Positions 23,847 through 34,242 of a stretch of DNA of 64,000 bases are shown one piece after another. The notes under the pieces are model-generated. The model was given only the letters and a program-made list of their open reading frames with translations, was not told where the DNA came from and did not search any database. Each line of letters opens with the position of its first letter. Within the stretch, counting starts at the first letter, position 1. Location: contig JANTUC010000006.1 in the NCBI GenBank assembly GCA_026873275.1, positions 2,108,001 to 2,172,000 of the forward strand. Direction: 5' to 3'. The position numbers and the translations under genes are program-made. This DNA is from Pseudopithomyces maydicus. Taxonomy: Eukaryota > Ascomycota > Dothideomycetes > Pleosporales > Didymosphaeriaceae.

Positions 23847-25489
23847 ATGCGATTCCTTTCACTTGTTTCACTTGGCGTGGTTGTCACTGGGCGGGTGCTA
23901 GCCCAATCAACATTTGAGCCTGCCGACTTCAATGCTACCCAAGCTCTCCTGGCCAATGGGATTGATCCAGCTATAATCCTGGGCCTGGAGAGCAAGTTGG
24001 AAACCTCCGTCTTGGCTAGAACAACGCCCTGTGCTATTGCTGTAACGGAACCTTTTCCACATTCGATCGAAATACTAATCTGTAGTAGTGTGAGACGCTC
24101 CAAAAAGTCTTTGGAATCACCAAGCTTTTCACAACGGATGTGCTCTTGTACTGGTCGGCACAACAAGATGCGGTAACCCCAGTATGTACTTTCAAACCCA
24201 CGACGGCACTTGAGGTTTCGACGCTTGTCTTGTTGTCGCGTATCGCTCAGTGTCCCTTCGCGGTGAAAGGCGGGGGTCATGCTGCTTTCAAGGGTGCGTC
24301 AAGCATTGATGGAGGCATCACCATCTCCTTGGAACGCTTCAATAAGATCCAGGCTCTACCCAACGGCATCGCCAACGTCGGTGCTGGTAGTCGGTGGTAT
24401 GATGTGTACACGACCCTGGAGAAATCCAACCTAGCAGTGGTTGGTGGTCGTGCCTCGTCTGTTGGTGTGAGCGGATTGACGCTTGGAGGTGGAATTTCCC
24501 ACCATACTAATGTTCGCGGTTTCGCGTGCGACAATGTTGCCGAGTACGAACTTGTCACTGCTTCTGGTCTCATCCTTTATGTTACACAAAAGTCCTACCC
24601 GGACTTGTATTGGGCCTTGCGTGGCGGTGGCCCCAACTTCGGCATCGTCACCAACTTCAAACTGGAAACCTTCCCTCAGGGTCCCATGTGGGGAGGTAGC
24701 CGCGACCATACTGAGAATGACATACCTGCCCTGCGCAAAGCTTTTGTTAACATGATCAACAACGCCCCCAAAGACCCCAAAGCTGCACACTGGATGGTCC
24801 ACGCTTCTGCACAGCAAGCCCCTGGAGTAAGAATCGTCAGTTCGGAGCTTGAATACCCTACCCAGTTTTCGCCATCTGCGCCTCCGGCCATCTTCAGTGA
24901 CTACCTTGCAATTCCAGCAACCCAGGAAGATACAGGAAACCGCACTCTTGCTGAAATAACAGTTATGCTGAATAACAGCATGCCCGCTGGAAAAAGACAG
25001 ACGTTCTGGTCTGCTGCATTCAAAAACGATCTCGGTATCGTTAATTACATCGGCGACCACTTTTACTCGTCAGTGGCTTGGAAATACCCGGTTGCCAGTA
25101 TCGCGTACCAATCCATCTCCAAACCTGCATTGGCAGCAATGGCGAGAAACGGCGGAAACGCCCTTGGATTGAGCGCTGCTGATGGCCCATTCTTCCACAT
25201 CCTCCTGGCCATTACCTGGCAGGATGCTTCTCAAGACTCAGCCATCTATAAGGACGCGAAGGCGTTTATCGATAACGTGACAGCCGAAGCGCGTAAGAGA
25301 AATCTGGCATCAAACTATATATATATGAACTACGCAAGTCCTTATCAAAAGGTGGTCGAGGGTTATGGATTGGCGAATGTTGCGAAGCTTAAGGCAATTG
25401 CTAAGAAGTATGATCCGGCGGAGATATTCCAAAAACTGCAGCCAGGTGGCTTCAAGCTTGATGGCGCGCCTTTTGGAACTAGCCCATAG
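23847..25489 (+). CDS. Secreted FAD-linked oxidase, berberine-bridge-enzyme type
   Basis: Flavoprotein oxidase of the PCMH/BBE superfamily; such enzymes oxidise sugars, alcohols or secondary metabolites and release H2O2. Exons are 23847-24041 and 24089-25489 (47-nt intron, GTAACG..TAGTAG, phase 0), giving 531 residues. A signal peptide ends near LAQ-ST (19/20). The FAD-binding part has KGGGHA with His129 at the position that carries the covalent 8-alpha-histidyl bond in relatives, then GLTLGGGISHH and FACDNV. The usual C-terminal BBE motif is recognisable around NYIYMNYASPYQKVVEGYG and KKYDPAEIFQKLQPGG. Several N-glycosylation sequons occur. It may belong to a small secondary pathway, but no biosynthetic backbone gene is nearby. 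Confidence 0.92.
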
Positions 25490-25716
25490 AGACAAACAAA
25501 GCATAGCAACTCCCTTTTGATCTCAATCACCCTGTTTATTTTATTGGCTGTGTTTTAGCAGTCAGTCAGATGCACTTCTTGATCAGGTTAGCACCATCTT
25601 TGAGACGTGGACATACACTAGTGTAGTGAGCAGCATTTCAGGCACCTACGATGCCTTAAATCTCTCCTCTCAACACTCATTCTTTCGTCTACGAATTCCA
25701 ATCTAATTGTGTCAAC

Positions 25717-26616
25717 ATGGAAGATTCTTCCATCCCGGATTATTCCGCCGTTGTATCGGCAACTGGCTTCCTCCGTCCTCGAGCCTCTCGTTCCATCGAT
25801 ACATTTGTTGAACACCTTTCGACTTCCCACAGGACTCTCGCTCTATTGGGTGCTGGGCTTTCCGCCTCTTCCGGCCTTGCGACCTATCGTGGAGCGGGAG
25901 GTGTTTGGCGACATCACGATCCGACGCAGCTCGCAACTCCCGCTGGCTTCGATGCAAACCCAGCATTAGTATGGGAATATCATCTAGAGCGATTGAAAGA
26001 AATGGAAATTGCTAGACCGAACGCCGCACACTTCGCCCTGGCCAAATTAGCGCAGGAGAAACCTGGGTTCTTGTCGTTGACAATGAATGTCGATGACTTG
26101 AGTGAGAAAGCTGGCCACCAAGAAAAGAGTCTGCTGCACTTGCATGGTCGGATAGGAGATGTAAAATGCACCAGCTGCGACTTGCAGCTATCTGGAGATG
26201 AAGCAGCTACCGCCATTCAATCTCTTTTGCAGCATGACGGTTCGGACCCACTAGTTTTGCAAGACATACCTTGCTGTCCGAGAAACGAGTGCAAGCACGG
26301 TCTTTTACGGCCAGGTATAGTTTGGTTCACGGAGTCACTTTCTCGATCCGTACTTTCCACCGCTGCAAAGTGGATAGATGATCCGCACGAACCCTCAAGA
26401 ACAATAGACACTATGCTTGTTATTGGGACAAGTGCATTGGTATACCCAGCGACAGCATATATTGAAGCCGCACGACGGAAAGGAGCACGTGTTGCGGTTG
26501 TCGACATTGAGAAAGAAGACCCGTCTCTACTTGCGCTTGGGGAGCAAGATTGGTATTTTCAAGGTGATGCGGCAACATTGGTGCCAGAATTGCTTGGGTC
26601 AGTGTCGGTGCGGTAA
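25717..26616 (+). CDS. Sirtuin, NAD-dependent protein deacylase (SIRT5-like class III)
   Basis: Intronless, 299 residues. It removes acyl groups from lysines using NAD. The NAD-binding GAGLSASSGLATYRGAGG starts near residue 46, the catalytic His143 sits in LHLHGRIGD, and the zinc site is Cys151, Cys154, Cys187 (or 186) and Cys192. Two normally constant spots differ: the TQN(I/V)D motif reads TMNVD (Met123), and the motif usually ending FGE reads WFTE. The GAGG motif is followed by VWR; SIRT5-type desuccinylases usually have Tyr in place of this Val. Activity or acyl preference may therefore be altered. No clear mitochondrial presequence is seen. The start codon is well supported; the frame ends at TAA 26614-26616. 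Confidence 0.92.
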   Translation: MEDSSIPDYSAVVSATGFLRPRASRSIDTFVEHLSTSHRTLALLGAGLSASSGLATYRGAGGVWRHHDPTQLATPAGFDANPALVWEYHLERLKEMEIARPNAAHFALAKLAQEKPGFLSLTMNVDDLSEKAGHQEKSLLHLHGRIGDVKCTSCDLQLSGDEAATAIQSLLQHDGSDPLVLQDIPCCPRNECKHGLLRPGIVWFTESLSRSVLSTAAKWIDDPHEPSRTIDTMLVIGTSALVYPATAYIEAARRKGARVAVVDIEKEDPSLLALGEQDWYFQGDAATLVPELLGSVSVR

Positions 26617-26967
26617 TGAAACTGACCTACCATCCTCTTGCAACCCGAAACTATAAGCTCACGCCCACCGTATATGCACTATATATCGAAATTGCCGTAA
26701 CTGTATAATATTGACCGTTGCATAACTATAACGTCTTTGGGTAGTGGAATGAGTATGATTGATGAATGTCCACTGAATATAAAGAGCTTGTTTGTGACTA
26801 CTGATACATATGCAGGGACAGCTTTATAGAACCTTATCCATTGAGGGATATATTTTTTTGTAGCATGTGGAACCAAAGGGCGATGTGTGGTGCATGACCA
26901 CGTTTTCAGAACCATACCAGTCTGGTACCGTCCAGACGCCTCACCGCGGGTAGCGGTATCTCGTGAT
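26617..26967. other. Intergenic between convergent genes
   Basis: AT-richer 3' regions of the sirtuin and HHE genes. No gene is supported. Confidence 0.6.
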
Positions 26968-27846
26968 TTATTTGTCGGGAAACTTGCGGAACATATCCGA
27001 AAGTCTATCTGTAAATGGATATAGAAGTCAGTATAGGTACAGGAAGGGCATTCTATGTTTTGCTTGCGTGTTGCTCTATAATTTGCAACGCGATCAGCTG
27101 GTATACGTACCCACGGGAGCTGCTAAAAGACCTGCGAGAGACTCGAAGTACGGGTTCTGGATCATTGTCAGCAATTTTTCCACCAACTCTAGCTCGTGAA
27201 CCGTACCTCGCCCACTTTAGGGTGTGCGCGTGTTGGGAGGAAAACCTTCACGCGCTGGAAGCTAGCACCCAGATTCGCAGAAGCATCTTGGTGTTGGCTG
27301 AGAGCACTTTCAAATCTTGGTAGATCGTCTCTCTCTTCTTCTTTGATGTGAGCCTCGAGAATAGCGTAGAGTTTTTTGAGTTCGGGGATATATTTGGGGT
27401 GCGAAGGTTGCATATTTTGGAACGTCTTGAGGTGTTCTTTGACCTGCGGATATCAGCCGAATCGCCCAAAACCTCAACGGCTCCACCCTTACCTTGTGAT
27501 GCTGCTTGCGGTCGCTATCGGCCATCCTCTTGCCCTCGTCACCGAGGTACTTCTCGAATGCTGGATACACAACTAATTCTTCAGCAATGGAATGGCGGGC
27601 CAACTCCCAGGTAAACTGGTTTCCGTAGCGTTCCTGGTGGTCATGATCATACGGGTTGTTGATCACCTCATTGTAGTATTGGCTGAGTTCTTTGTGGTCG
27701 TGAATGATGGGCTCGCTGACTGTCGAAAGTGCAGCGATGCGGGCGCGAAGAGATGCTATCTGGGCGTTCGCAGGAGCTTGAATCACCCGGGGTCGGAATG
27801 AAGTTTGAGCGATCGGAGCGATAAAGTTGCGGGCAGAGAACATCAT
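26968..27846 (-). CDS. Hemerythrin-like HHE cation-binding protein
   Basis: Four exons: 27846-27493, 27443-27207, 27156-27111 and 27008-26968, joined in phase to 225 residues. The last two exons (46 and 41 nt) would be missed by simple ORF calling; they yield the family-like ending LLAAPVDRLSDMFRKFPDK. The helical bundle carries the expected metal-ligand residues: HDHKELSQYYNEV, then HSIAEELVVYPAFE, QHHKVKEHL and a C-terminal HIKEEE. These hold a di-iron centre in hemerythrins. The first 25 residues (Arg/Ser/Phe, few acids) look like a mitochondrial presequence. The function in fungi is not established; oxygen, NO or iron handling is plausible. It is transcribed divergently from the catalase gene across 603 bp. 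Confidence 0.9.
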
Positions 27847-28449
27847 GAAGAAATTTCCAGAACAAGAATTCAGCTTTCTGGTGAGACAGAGCTCATGGGT
27901 AGCTTTGATATATCGTTAGAATCAATTTGCACCATAGCTCTTTTCCTCACTGTCACAGGAGCGCAAATGCTACGTAACTCAGCACAGACAATGCATCTGG
28001 GATAACACCAGACAGTATTATCGGCTGAACAATAAAAGGACCTTTATTGGGTGGTAACGTCTTCCGAGAATGATTATGCTTTGCTCTGCTCTGTTTGGGT
28101 GGAAGAGTCCTCGGAGCAGAGCGGTGGGCTGAAGGTATCTTCGCTGTGATTGGCTTGACGTAACTACATCATCACGTTTATGCAGATTTACCACTTTCCC
28201 ATGTGCACCACAACATGGCATTCTAACGCGACCTGGAATCTTTTGACGTGTTCGTATCGTCGCATGTATCCAACGTGTATCAAACTAGGGCATTTTCAGC
28301 ACAGCATAAATACTTTCTAACGTCAGTACCTCATCACGTTGACGAGTTCTCAACACCAATGAGTCTCGGCACGGTCCTGTTTACGCTACAATGGCGTACA
28401 GGAATCCCCGAAACAGCCTCCTTAAGCTCCAATTTCCTCTCCTCGGACA
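27847..28449. promoter_or_regulatory. Divergent promoter shared by HHE and catalase genes
   Basis: 603 bp between two start codons on opposite strands. A CATAAATA TATA-like element at 28305-28312 faces the catalase gene, about 140 nt before its ATG. No stress-response motif is claimed. Confidence 0.5.
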
Positions 28450-30334
28450 ATGGAGATTCCTTCAAACTTGACGTCTAAGTTACTCAACATGACTAGCACC
28501 AACGCGAATTCGAACCAGACCGATCCCCTCAGGCACCCTCTTGAGGCTACCGCCATGGCCATAAAGGGAGCTACTTCAGGCGAGAGCCGTGCTCCTCGCG
28601 CTTTCCACATGCAGAGCTCCAATGAGGGCCCAGCAGACATCATAGCAAAGGTTTCTGGCACCACACAGGGAGGAAAACGTGAGGATGACGGGCCCTACTT
28701 CACCAACAATGAGGGCATCCCTTGGCCTGATGCGGAGCACAGCAAGACAATTGGCGGTATTCCCGTGGCCAGCGATGTATTTCTTTTCCAGAAACAGCAG
28801 ACGTTCAATCGGTCGAAGAACCTTGAGCGCATGGTGCATCCCAGCGGTTCGGGCGCTTTTGGCTACTTCGAAACCACCAAGGATGTCTCTGGTCTCACCA
28901 AGGCTAACTTCTTGCAAACCGTTGGTGAGAAAACACCGATTTTTATTCGATTCAGCACTGTGACTCCTGGACGTGAGTATCCGGATGAAGCTCGTAACCC
29001 ACGCGGCTTTGCAATCAAGTTCTACACCGGAGAAGGTAACTACGACATTGTTGGCTTGAACTTTCCAGTCTTCTTCTGCCGTGATCCTATCCAGGGCCCA
29101 GATGTCATTCGCTCGCAATGGCGTAACCCGAAGAATTTCCTCTTCGACTACGATGCCATCTTCGACTTGTTGGCGAACACGCCAGAGGGGAATCACGCTG
29201 GACTCATGTTCTTCAGTGATCACGGCACTCCTCAGGGCTGGCGCTTCAACCACGGTTATGGATGCCACACGTTCAAGTGGGTTAATCAAGACGGCCAATT
29301 CGTGTACATCAAATACCATTTTGTAGCCGAGCACGGCCAGAAGCAGTTCACCCAGGAACAAGCCACGCAAATGTGCGGTGAAGATCCTGACTACTCCAAG
29401 CGCGATCTGTGGGAGACGATTGAAAATGGCGAGGAGATTGTCTGGAAGGCCTACGTGCAGATACTGAAGCCCGAGGATGCCGATCCCGACAAGCTTGGTT
29501 TCGACCCCTTCGACGTTACCAAGATATGGCCACGCAAACAGTTCCCCATGCAGGAATTCGGTCGCCTGGTGCTCAACAAGAACCCAGAGAACTTCCACCG
29601 CGACGTCGAACAGGCTGCTTTCTCCCCCGGCAGCATGGTTCCCGGTATCGAAGATTCGCCCGACCCACTGCTACAATTCCGCATGTTCTTCTACCGCGAC
29701 GCGCAGTACCACCGCATCGGCGTGAACCTGCACCAGATCCCCGTCAACTGCCCCTTCATGGCGAAATCGTTCGCGTCGCTAAACTTTGACGGCCAGATGC
29801 GGGTCGACGCGAACCACGCAGGAAACAAGCAATACGCACCGAACAGCTTCGCGTACAAGTTCCGTCCCGACGTTGCTGAGGCGCCGTATCAGGTCAGCGA
29901 CAACATGATGAGCCGCAAGAGCCATTACTGGCACGAGGGTAAGCGGAACGAGTACGACCAGGCTAAGGAACTGTGGTCGCGCGTGATGAGCGAGCAAGAG
30001 AGAAAGAATACGATCAAGAATACGGCGAACATGCTCAAGTTTGTCAGATATCCGGACATTCAGGTAGGTTGCCGAGACGATGGGATGTCATGAAAATTGC
30101 TGGTAGACATGCTGACGAGGAATGCAGAAGAAATATCTCGCCCAAGTGTACAACATCGGAACGGATTTGTCAAAGGGCATCTACGATCAGTTGCCCAAGC
30201 CTGCTTTTGAGTTTGGGGAGGTGGAAGAGCTGTCCAAGACGGCGCACGAGTGGTACAAGGAGAAGAAGTTCCGGCCGAGTGCGGGCGAGCGGTTGACGGG
30301 GTTTGCGCCGACGCAGCCTGTGTACAATTACTGA
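28450..30334 (+). CDS. Haem catalase, monofunctional
   Basis: Dismutates H2O2. Exons 28450-30063 and 30128-30334 (64-nt intron, GTAGGT..TGCAG, phase 0) give 606 residues. Catalytic His130 (MVHPSGSGAFGYFE), Asn204 (LNFPVFFCRDP) and proximal haem Tyr415 (FFYRDAQYHRIG) are all present. The size and lack of a C-terminal flavodoxin-like domain indicate a small-subunit catalase. About 60 residues precede the conserved core. Two Mets (residues 1 and 14) compete as start. The C-terminus (VYNY) is not a classical PTS1, and no signal peptide is seen, so cytosolic or non-canonical peroxisomal location is open. Confidence 0.96.
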
Positions 30335-30804
30335 GAATATACCAAACTTAGTTGCCAGAGGGATTGATGGTGGGTTTTGTTTGACGATGGGATGGTGGAA
30401 TGCATGCAAGGTGAAGTGGACCCGACCGGGGATAGTCACGTGAGCCGGTGGATCTCAGCCAATCAGCGAGCACCCGTTTCGATTACGCGCGTCGGGCATG
30501 GCATCACGGATCAGATGACAGGGTGACGGGAAACAGGCCTATGACATCACGTTCCCAGCCTCAAGCTTCCCCAGTCAGCTCCACAGCGAAGTGGCCGAAG
30601 GCAGCAAACGAACGCTAACATTCAGACACCCCTCACGCCGCCTAAATAAAGCCCACTTTTCTTCCCTGGCTTTGTTCACAGACATTGTCACTCTGCTTGA
30701 ATACCGCGAAGAAACAAACACCGCTTCCGCTCTGTAAACCACCACCACCACACCACCACTACACCTTCACCTCACATTCACCTCACATCCACCTTACCTT
30801 CACC
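30335..30804. promoter_or_regulatory. Promoter and leader of the Cys-Pro-repeat gene
   Basis: TAAATAAA at 30643-30650 is a TATA candidate 155 nt before the ATG. It is followed by a pyrimidine/CAC-rich leader (about 30690-30800) typical of strongly expressed fungal genes. Confidence 0.5.
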
Positions 30805-31318
30805 ATGGCTTCCGCCGCTGCTTGCCCCATCATCGGTTCTACCAACTCGGTCCTTCCCCCCAACCATCCCGACGTGGACCTTGCCCAAGACGGCCAGGTA
30901 CTTGACCCCTAGTAATTCTCCAACGACTCCCTCATGCTAATAATCCAACAAATAGACCTGCCCCGTCGTCGGTGCTACCACAGACCACCACCACAACCTC
31001 CAAAAGCACCCCTCAGTGCCCCTGTCCGACCCCAAGTCCCCCATCGCGACCGAGTGCCCCGCCTTGAAGAACGCCGTCGAGCAGCCTCAGAGCAAGGCCA
31101 TGGACGACGCCATCTGCCCCGTCGTCGGAACCGCTACCACCGTTCTGCCGCCCGACCACCCCGATACCAGCGCCGCGCAGGAGGGCGACGTGTGCCCTGT
31201 GACCAAGGCGACCGTGGGTCACCACAAGGCGAAGGTGCACACTCATCCCAGCTTGCAGGCTGCGAGCGACGCGGCTGTGTGCCCCGTCACTGGACAACAT
31301 GGCCCCGCCCACGCGTAG
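30805..31318 (+). CDS. Small Cys-Pro-repeat protein, function unknown
   Basis: Exons 30805-30897 and 30956-31318 (58-nt intron, GTACTT..AATAG, phase 0) give 151 residues. The chain contains six Cys residues, every one followed by Pro: CPIIGST, CPVVGAT, CPALKN, CPVVGTA, CPVTKAT and CPVTG. Most lie about 20-30 residues apart, and the two halves look like an internal duplication: a CP(I/V)xGxxxxxLPPxHPD block occurs at the start and at about residue 95, and an HHK or HHH stretch follows each half. CP dipeptides of this kind are the core of haem-regulatory motifs, so haem or metal binding is a reasonable guess, not a finding. No signal peptide or membrane helix is seen. It lies 470 bp downstream of, and on the same strand as, the catalase gene. 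Confidence 0.85.
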
Positions 31319-31716
31319 AGTGGAGGGCGAAATAGATACATGGGCACATTGAATAGGCTGGTTGGGCTGGCGTTTTGGGCTGGGCAGGGGATATACAGGT
31401 CTACGATATCACGAAGCTGAGAGTATCTCCAGCACCTTCATTTGTTAATGTCCGTATCACATGGAACTCAATGAAGTAGCTATGAAACCACCCCGTCGCA
31501 TCGATATCGTGATCCTCTGAGCTTTGATCGGCCGTCCGGGTAACGCTGAAACACAATGTTATGTAGCGATTGCTACCAAGACCATTGCATAGTGAACGCA
31601 TTCGCGCACCCAATACACAACGTACGCCAAACGTCGTGAGACCACCCCTATACCCTATAAACCCTCACTCAATGCCCACACAATCTCGACAGCGCACATA
31701 TACAATCTCAGTCCAA
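31319..31716. other. Intergenic; TATAAA at 31656
   Basis: 3' region of the Cys-Pro gene, then a TATAAA at 31656-31661 some 56 nt before the next possible ATG. Nothing else is seen. Confidence 0.5.
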
Positions 31717-32190
31717 ATGGCTCCCAGACGCGTAAAACAAACCCCCAAAGTCCGCCCCCCAACCCCAAAGACCACCGCCAGGGTCAAAAAGCCCCGCAAA
31801 CCAAAGCCCTCCGTCAACCGAGACTCTCTCACCAACCTATCCCCCGTCCTAACCCCACAAACCTACCAGCCTCCTGTTGACCACCACCACCATCACCCAC
31901 TCGCCATCCAATCCGATTTCGGCTACGCAGTCGGGCGTCGCAAGTGCAGCACAGAACCCTTTCCGCCATTCGTCGATCTGGGCACGAATGACGAAAGGAA
32001 GCATCACCATCGCGCGCGTTTGCACTGCATGCGGCATTGTAGCGAGTACATCTGTAGACAGGTGAGGCGTCGTTGGGCTACGAATGCAATGTTTCGCGGG
32101 TCTGTGGGTGTGTACGTGGTGTGTGTAGAGGCGTGGCCGTGTAGGTTGAGGCCTAGGTGGTTGCTGAGGAGGCCGGAGAGGTGGAGGTGA
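31717..32190 (+). CDS. Possible small basic Pro/Lys-rich protein
   Basis: ATG 31717 opens 157 codons. The first 50 residues are Lys/Arg/Pro/Thr-rich (MAPRRVKQTPKVRPPTPK) and resemble a disordered nuclear or DNA-binding tail. A His5 stretch follows at about residue 55. The remaining residues lose coding-like character, and a GTGAGG donor-like site at about 32061 may end the real coding exon, so the C-terminal part shown is doubtful. Support is limited to the TATA box at a suitable distance and the N-terminal composition. I do not recognise the family. Confidence 0.35.
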   Translation: MAPRRVKQTPKVRPPTPKTTARVKKPRKPKPSVNRDSLTNLSPVLTPQTYQPPVDHHHHHPLAIQSDFGYAVGRRKCSTEPFPPFVDLGTNDERKHHHRARLHCMRHCSEYICRQVRRRWATNAMFRGSVGVYVVCVEAWPCRLRPRWLLRRPERWR

Positions 32191-32771
32191 GACCTATGTT
32201 GTGAGACCTAGAGGTGATGGCTAGGGAGAATGAGGCAAGATGAGTGAGACAGGGGTAAATTGATTGTTGGTTTGGTCTTTGTGGTGAAGGCCTTCTGTTC
32301 CATCCATGCACTGAGCATGTGGGGGATGGTTTGCTGAGTGATGCAACACTTTTAAAGATTGAAATCGAAAGAATATTGAGATTCCCAAGTTTATATTGTG
32401 AAATTGAAAGTGATTTGTTGTGTGAATTGTTGAGTGAACATATGATACCTAGGAAGGTACTTAGGTAAGATCTCGAATCCGATTATTCTATATTAATTCA
32501 CCAAAATTGCTTTCTTCAAACCAAATCATCACATACTATTGAAGTGCTGATTATCTATATTTTAATTACTCAGTAATAATTTGGACCTGAGTTTGAGTTT
32601 TACATCACCATAAGTTACTAGATATATATGCGATCGCGTACAAATGAAAGTCTGATTTTATGAGAATCGAATATCAAATTCGATTTATTTTTCACGTCCG
32701 ATTACAGACGCATGCACACCAGAGGAAAGAACGGGACAGAGGTCTACCATGGAGCACGGCCCAAACACTGT
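32191..32771. other. AT-rich intergenic segment
   Basis: From about 32330 to 32700 the base composition turns clearly AT-rich, unlike the rest of the window, with many TATA/AATT runs. It contains a CCTAGG..CTTAGGTA palindrome-like patch near 32450. No gene. It might be decayed repeat or a promoter. Confidence 0.5.
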
Positions 32772-33730
32772 TCAACCCCACACAATCTCCTCCTCGCTCC
32801 TCGCCTCATGCCTCAACACCAAGATCCCAATAAAGCACTTCGCCAACCGCTTCCACGCCTCATAAATCTCCAAAAGCTCATCCCCGCCCTTGATTTCATA
32901 CTCATCGCAAAGCTCAAGCACGTCCCGCGTCCGATTCAAGCACACAAAGTCGTTTTGAAGAGCCTCATCCACCAGATCAGCAAGATCCTCGGGGATAATC
33001 TCGTTCTTACCGTCTTCGTTGCAGAACGCATCGGAATGCACGTAGGGCGCAAAAGCGAGCATGAGACACGCCTCGAGCTCCAGCCGCATCTGCGGCGGAG
33101 GCACCACGCGGATTGAATGTGAGCACTGCCTAAACGTGTGCTCAATATACCTCGTGATTGTACCGATTATAGGCGAGCGAAGTACATTTGGAGATTGCCT
33201 GGGCGGCGTGAAGGCAGGGTGCGTCCTTGGATACTTGGAGTGCGGTTTGCCGCAGACAATTCTGAGCGCGACGCGAAGCGCGTCGTACGCTTCTTCTTTG
33301 TGGAAGAAGATATCGGCGGTGCGATCCTTCAAGGCGCAGAACGCCCCTCGCGTGTTAAAATGCGCGGTGCTGGGGGCGAAAATTGGGGTGGGAGGGGGTG
33401 GAGGAAGGCGTATGTGTGGGCTGCGTTCATGGCTTCGATCTCGGCAGCGGGATCTTGCATGTCATATGAGGGGAAGGCCTCGGTGTGGTCTTCGTAATCG
33501 TTGATGGGGACGAAGCCGCGGGTAAACCACTCCGGCCTGTGTCTACCGTCTGAGACTGGTAGTGGGGCGAGTTCTGGGTCGAAAGGATCCTTGGAGTTGG
33601 TAGTCAGTAGAATAGTGCCAACGTTCTCAGACCTGCTGATAGTTGTCGGGCCAAGCGATTCTTTGATGAAGCTGTGAAGCATGAGTGCACTATCACTCCA
33701 GACTTGAGGGATGATATGAACGAAGGACAT
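32772..33730 (-). CDS. Hypothetical protein, one frame break
   Basis: Two overlapping minus-strand frames appear to be one gene. From ATG 33730 the frame reads through a region ending FPSYDMQDPAAEIEAMNAAH, then is lost in C-rich sequence. One added base in the run at 33372-33376 (or a neighbouring run) joins it to HFNTRGAFCALKDRTADIFF and on to the stop at 32772, giving 319 residues. No GT donor exists in the relevant part, so an intron is unlikely. The C-terminal half looks folded and helical (RLELEACLMLAFA, DLADLVDEALQNDF, ELLEIYEAWKRLA). I do not recognise a domain. The upstream frame stays open past the ATG, so a further 5' exon may exist. Confidence 0.6.
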
Positions 33731-34242
33731 ACGTTCAGGGTGTTTCAAATACTGACCTAGTCGAGAGCTTTTCGTTTCCTGGTTCCAGTGAAGTAAGACC
33801 AGGGTGAAACTTATTAAATAAAGTTTGCTTCTCAAAGTTGCTTTGTATGTTCACAACGTTGACCACGCGACACACGCCTTCACTTATCACAATGAAGACA
33901 TTGACAATGTGACACCCACTCATGTACAGATGTCGGAGCTTCGATAGAGCATGACCATTGCATTGTTTCTGGGGTTGCACGGCTTTGTGATTATTCCAAC
34001 AAGATTCCGATAAGGCATTGCCTCTGTATACCTACTCGTCACATATCGGCTGCTAGTGATCAACATATACGGTCTCAACATTGAAGCCTGTAACAAAGAT
34101 CTGCATATGGAAGATGATTGTTGTAACACACAATCGACTTTATTCAAGATTTGAAAAAGCTAAGATATGCTTGCGTGTAGATGCATCCGGATACAATCCC
34201 TAGAATCGAAGCGTAATTGTCGATTTGACCCACTCAAATCAT
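33731..34242. other. Intergenic
   Basis: May include a missing 5' exon of the hypothetical gene on the minus strand. Otherwise nothing is seen. Confidence 0.45.

Noticed and set aside
28576..29598. 340-codon minus-strand frame opposite catalase
   Set aside because: Shadow of a GC-rich, codon-biased gene; no domain or splice logic.
33329..33732. Intron joining the two halves of the hypothetical protein
   Set aside because: No usable GT donor in the stretch before the frame change.
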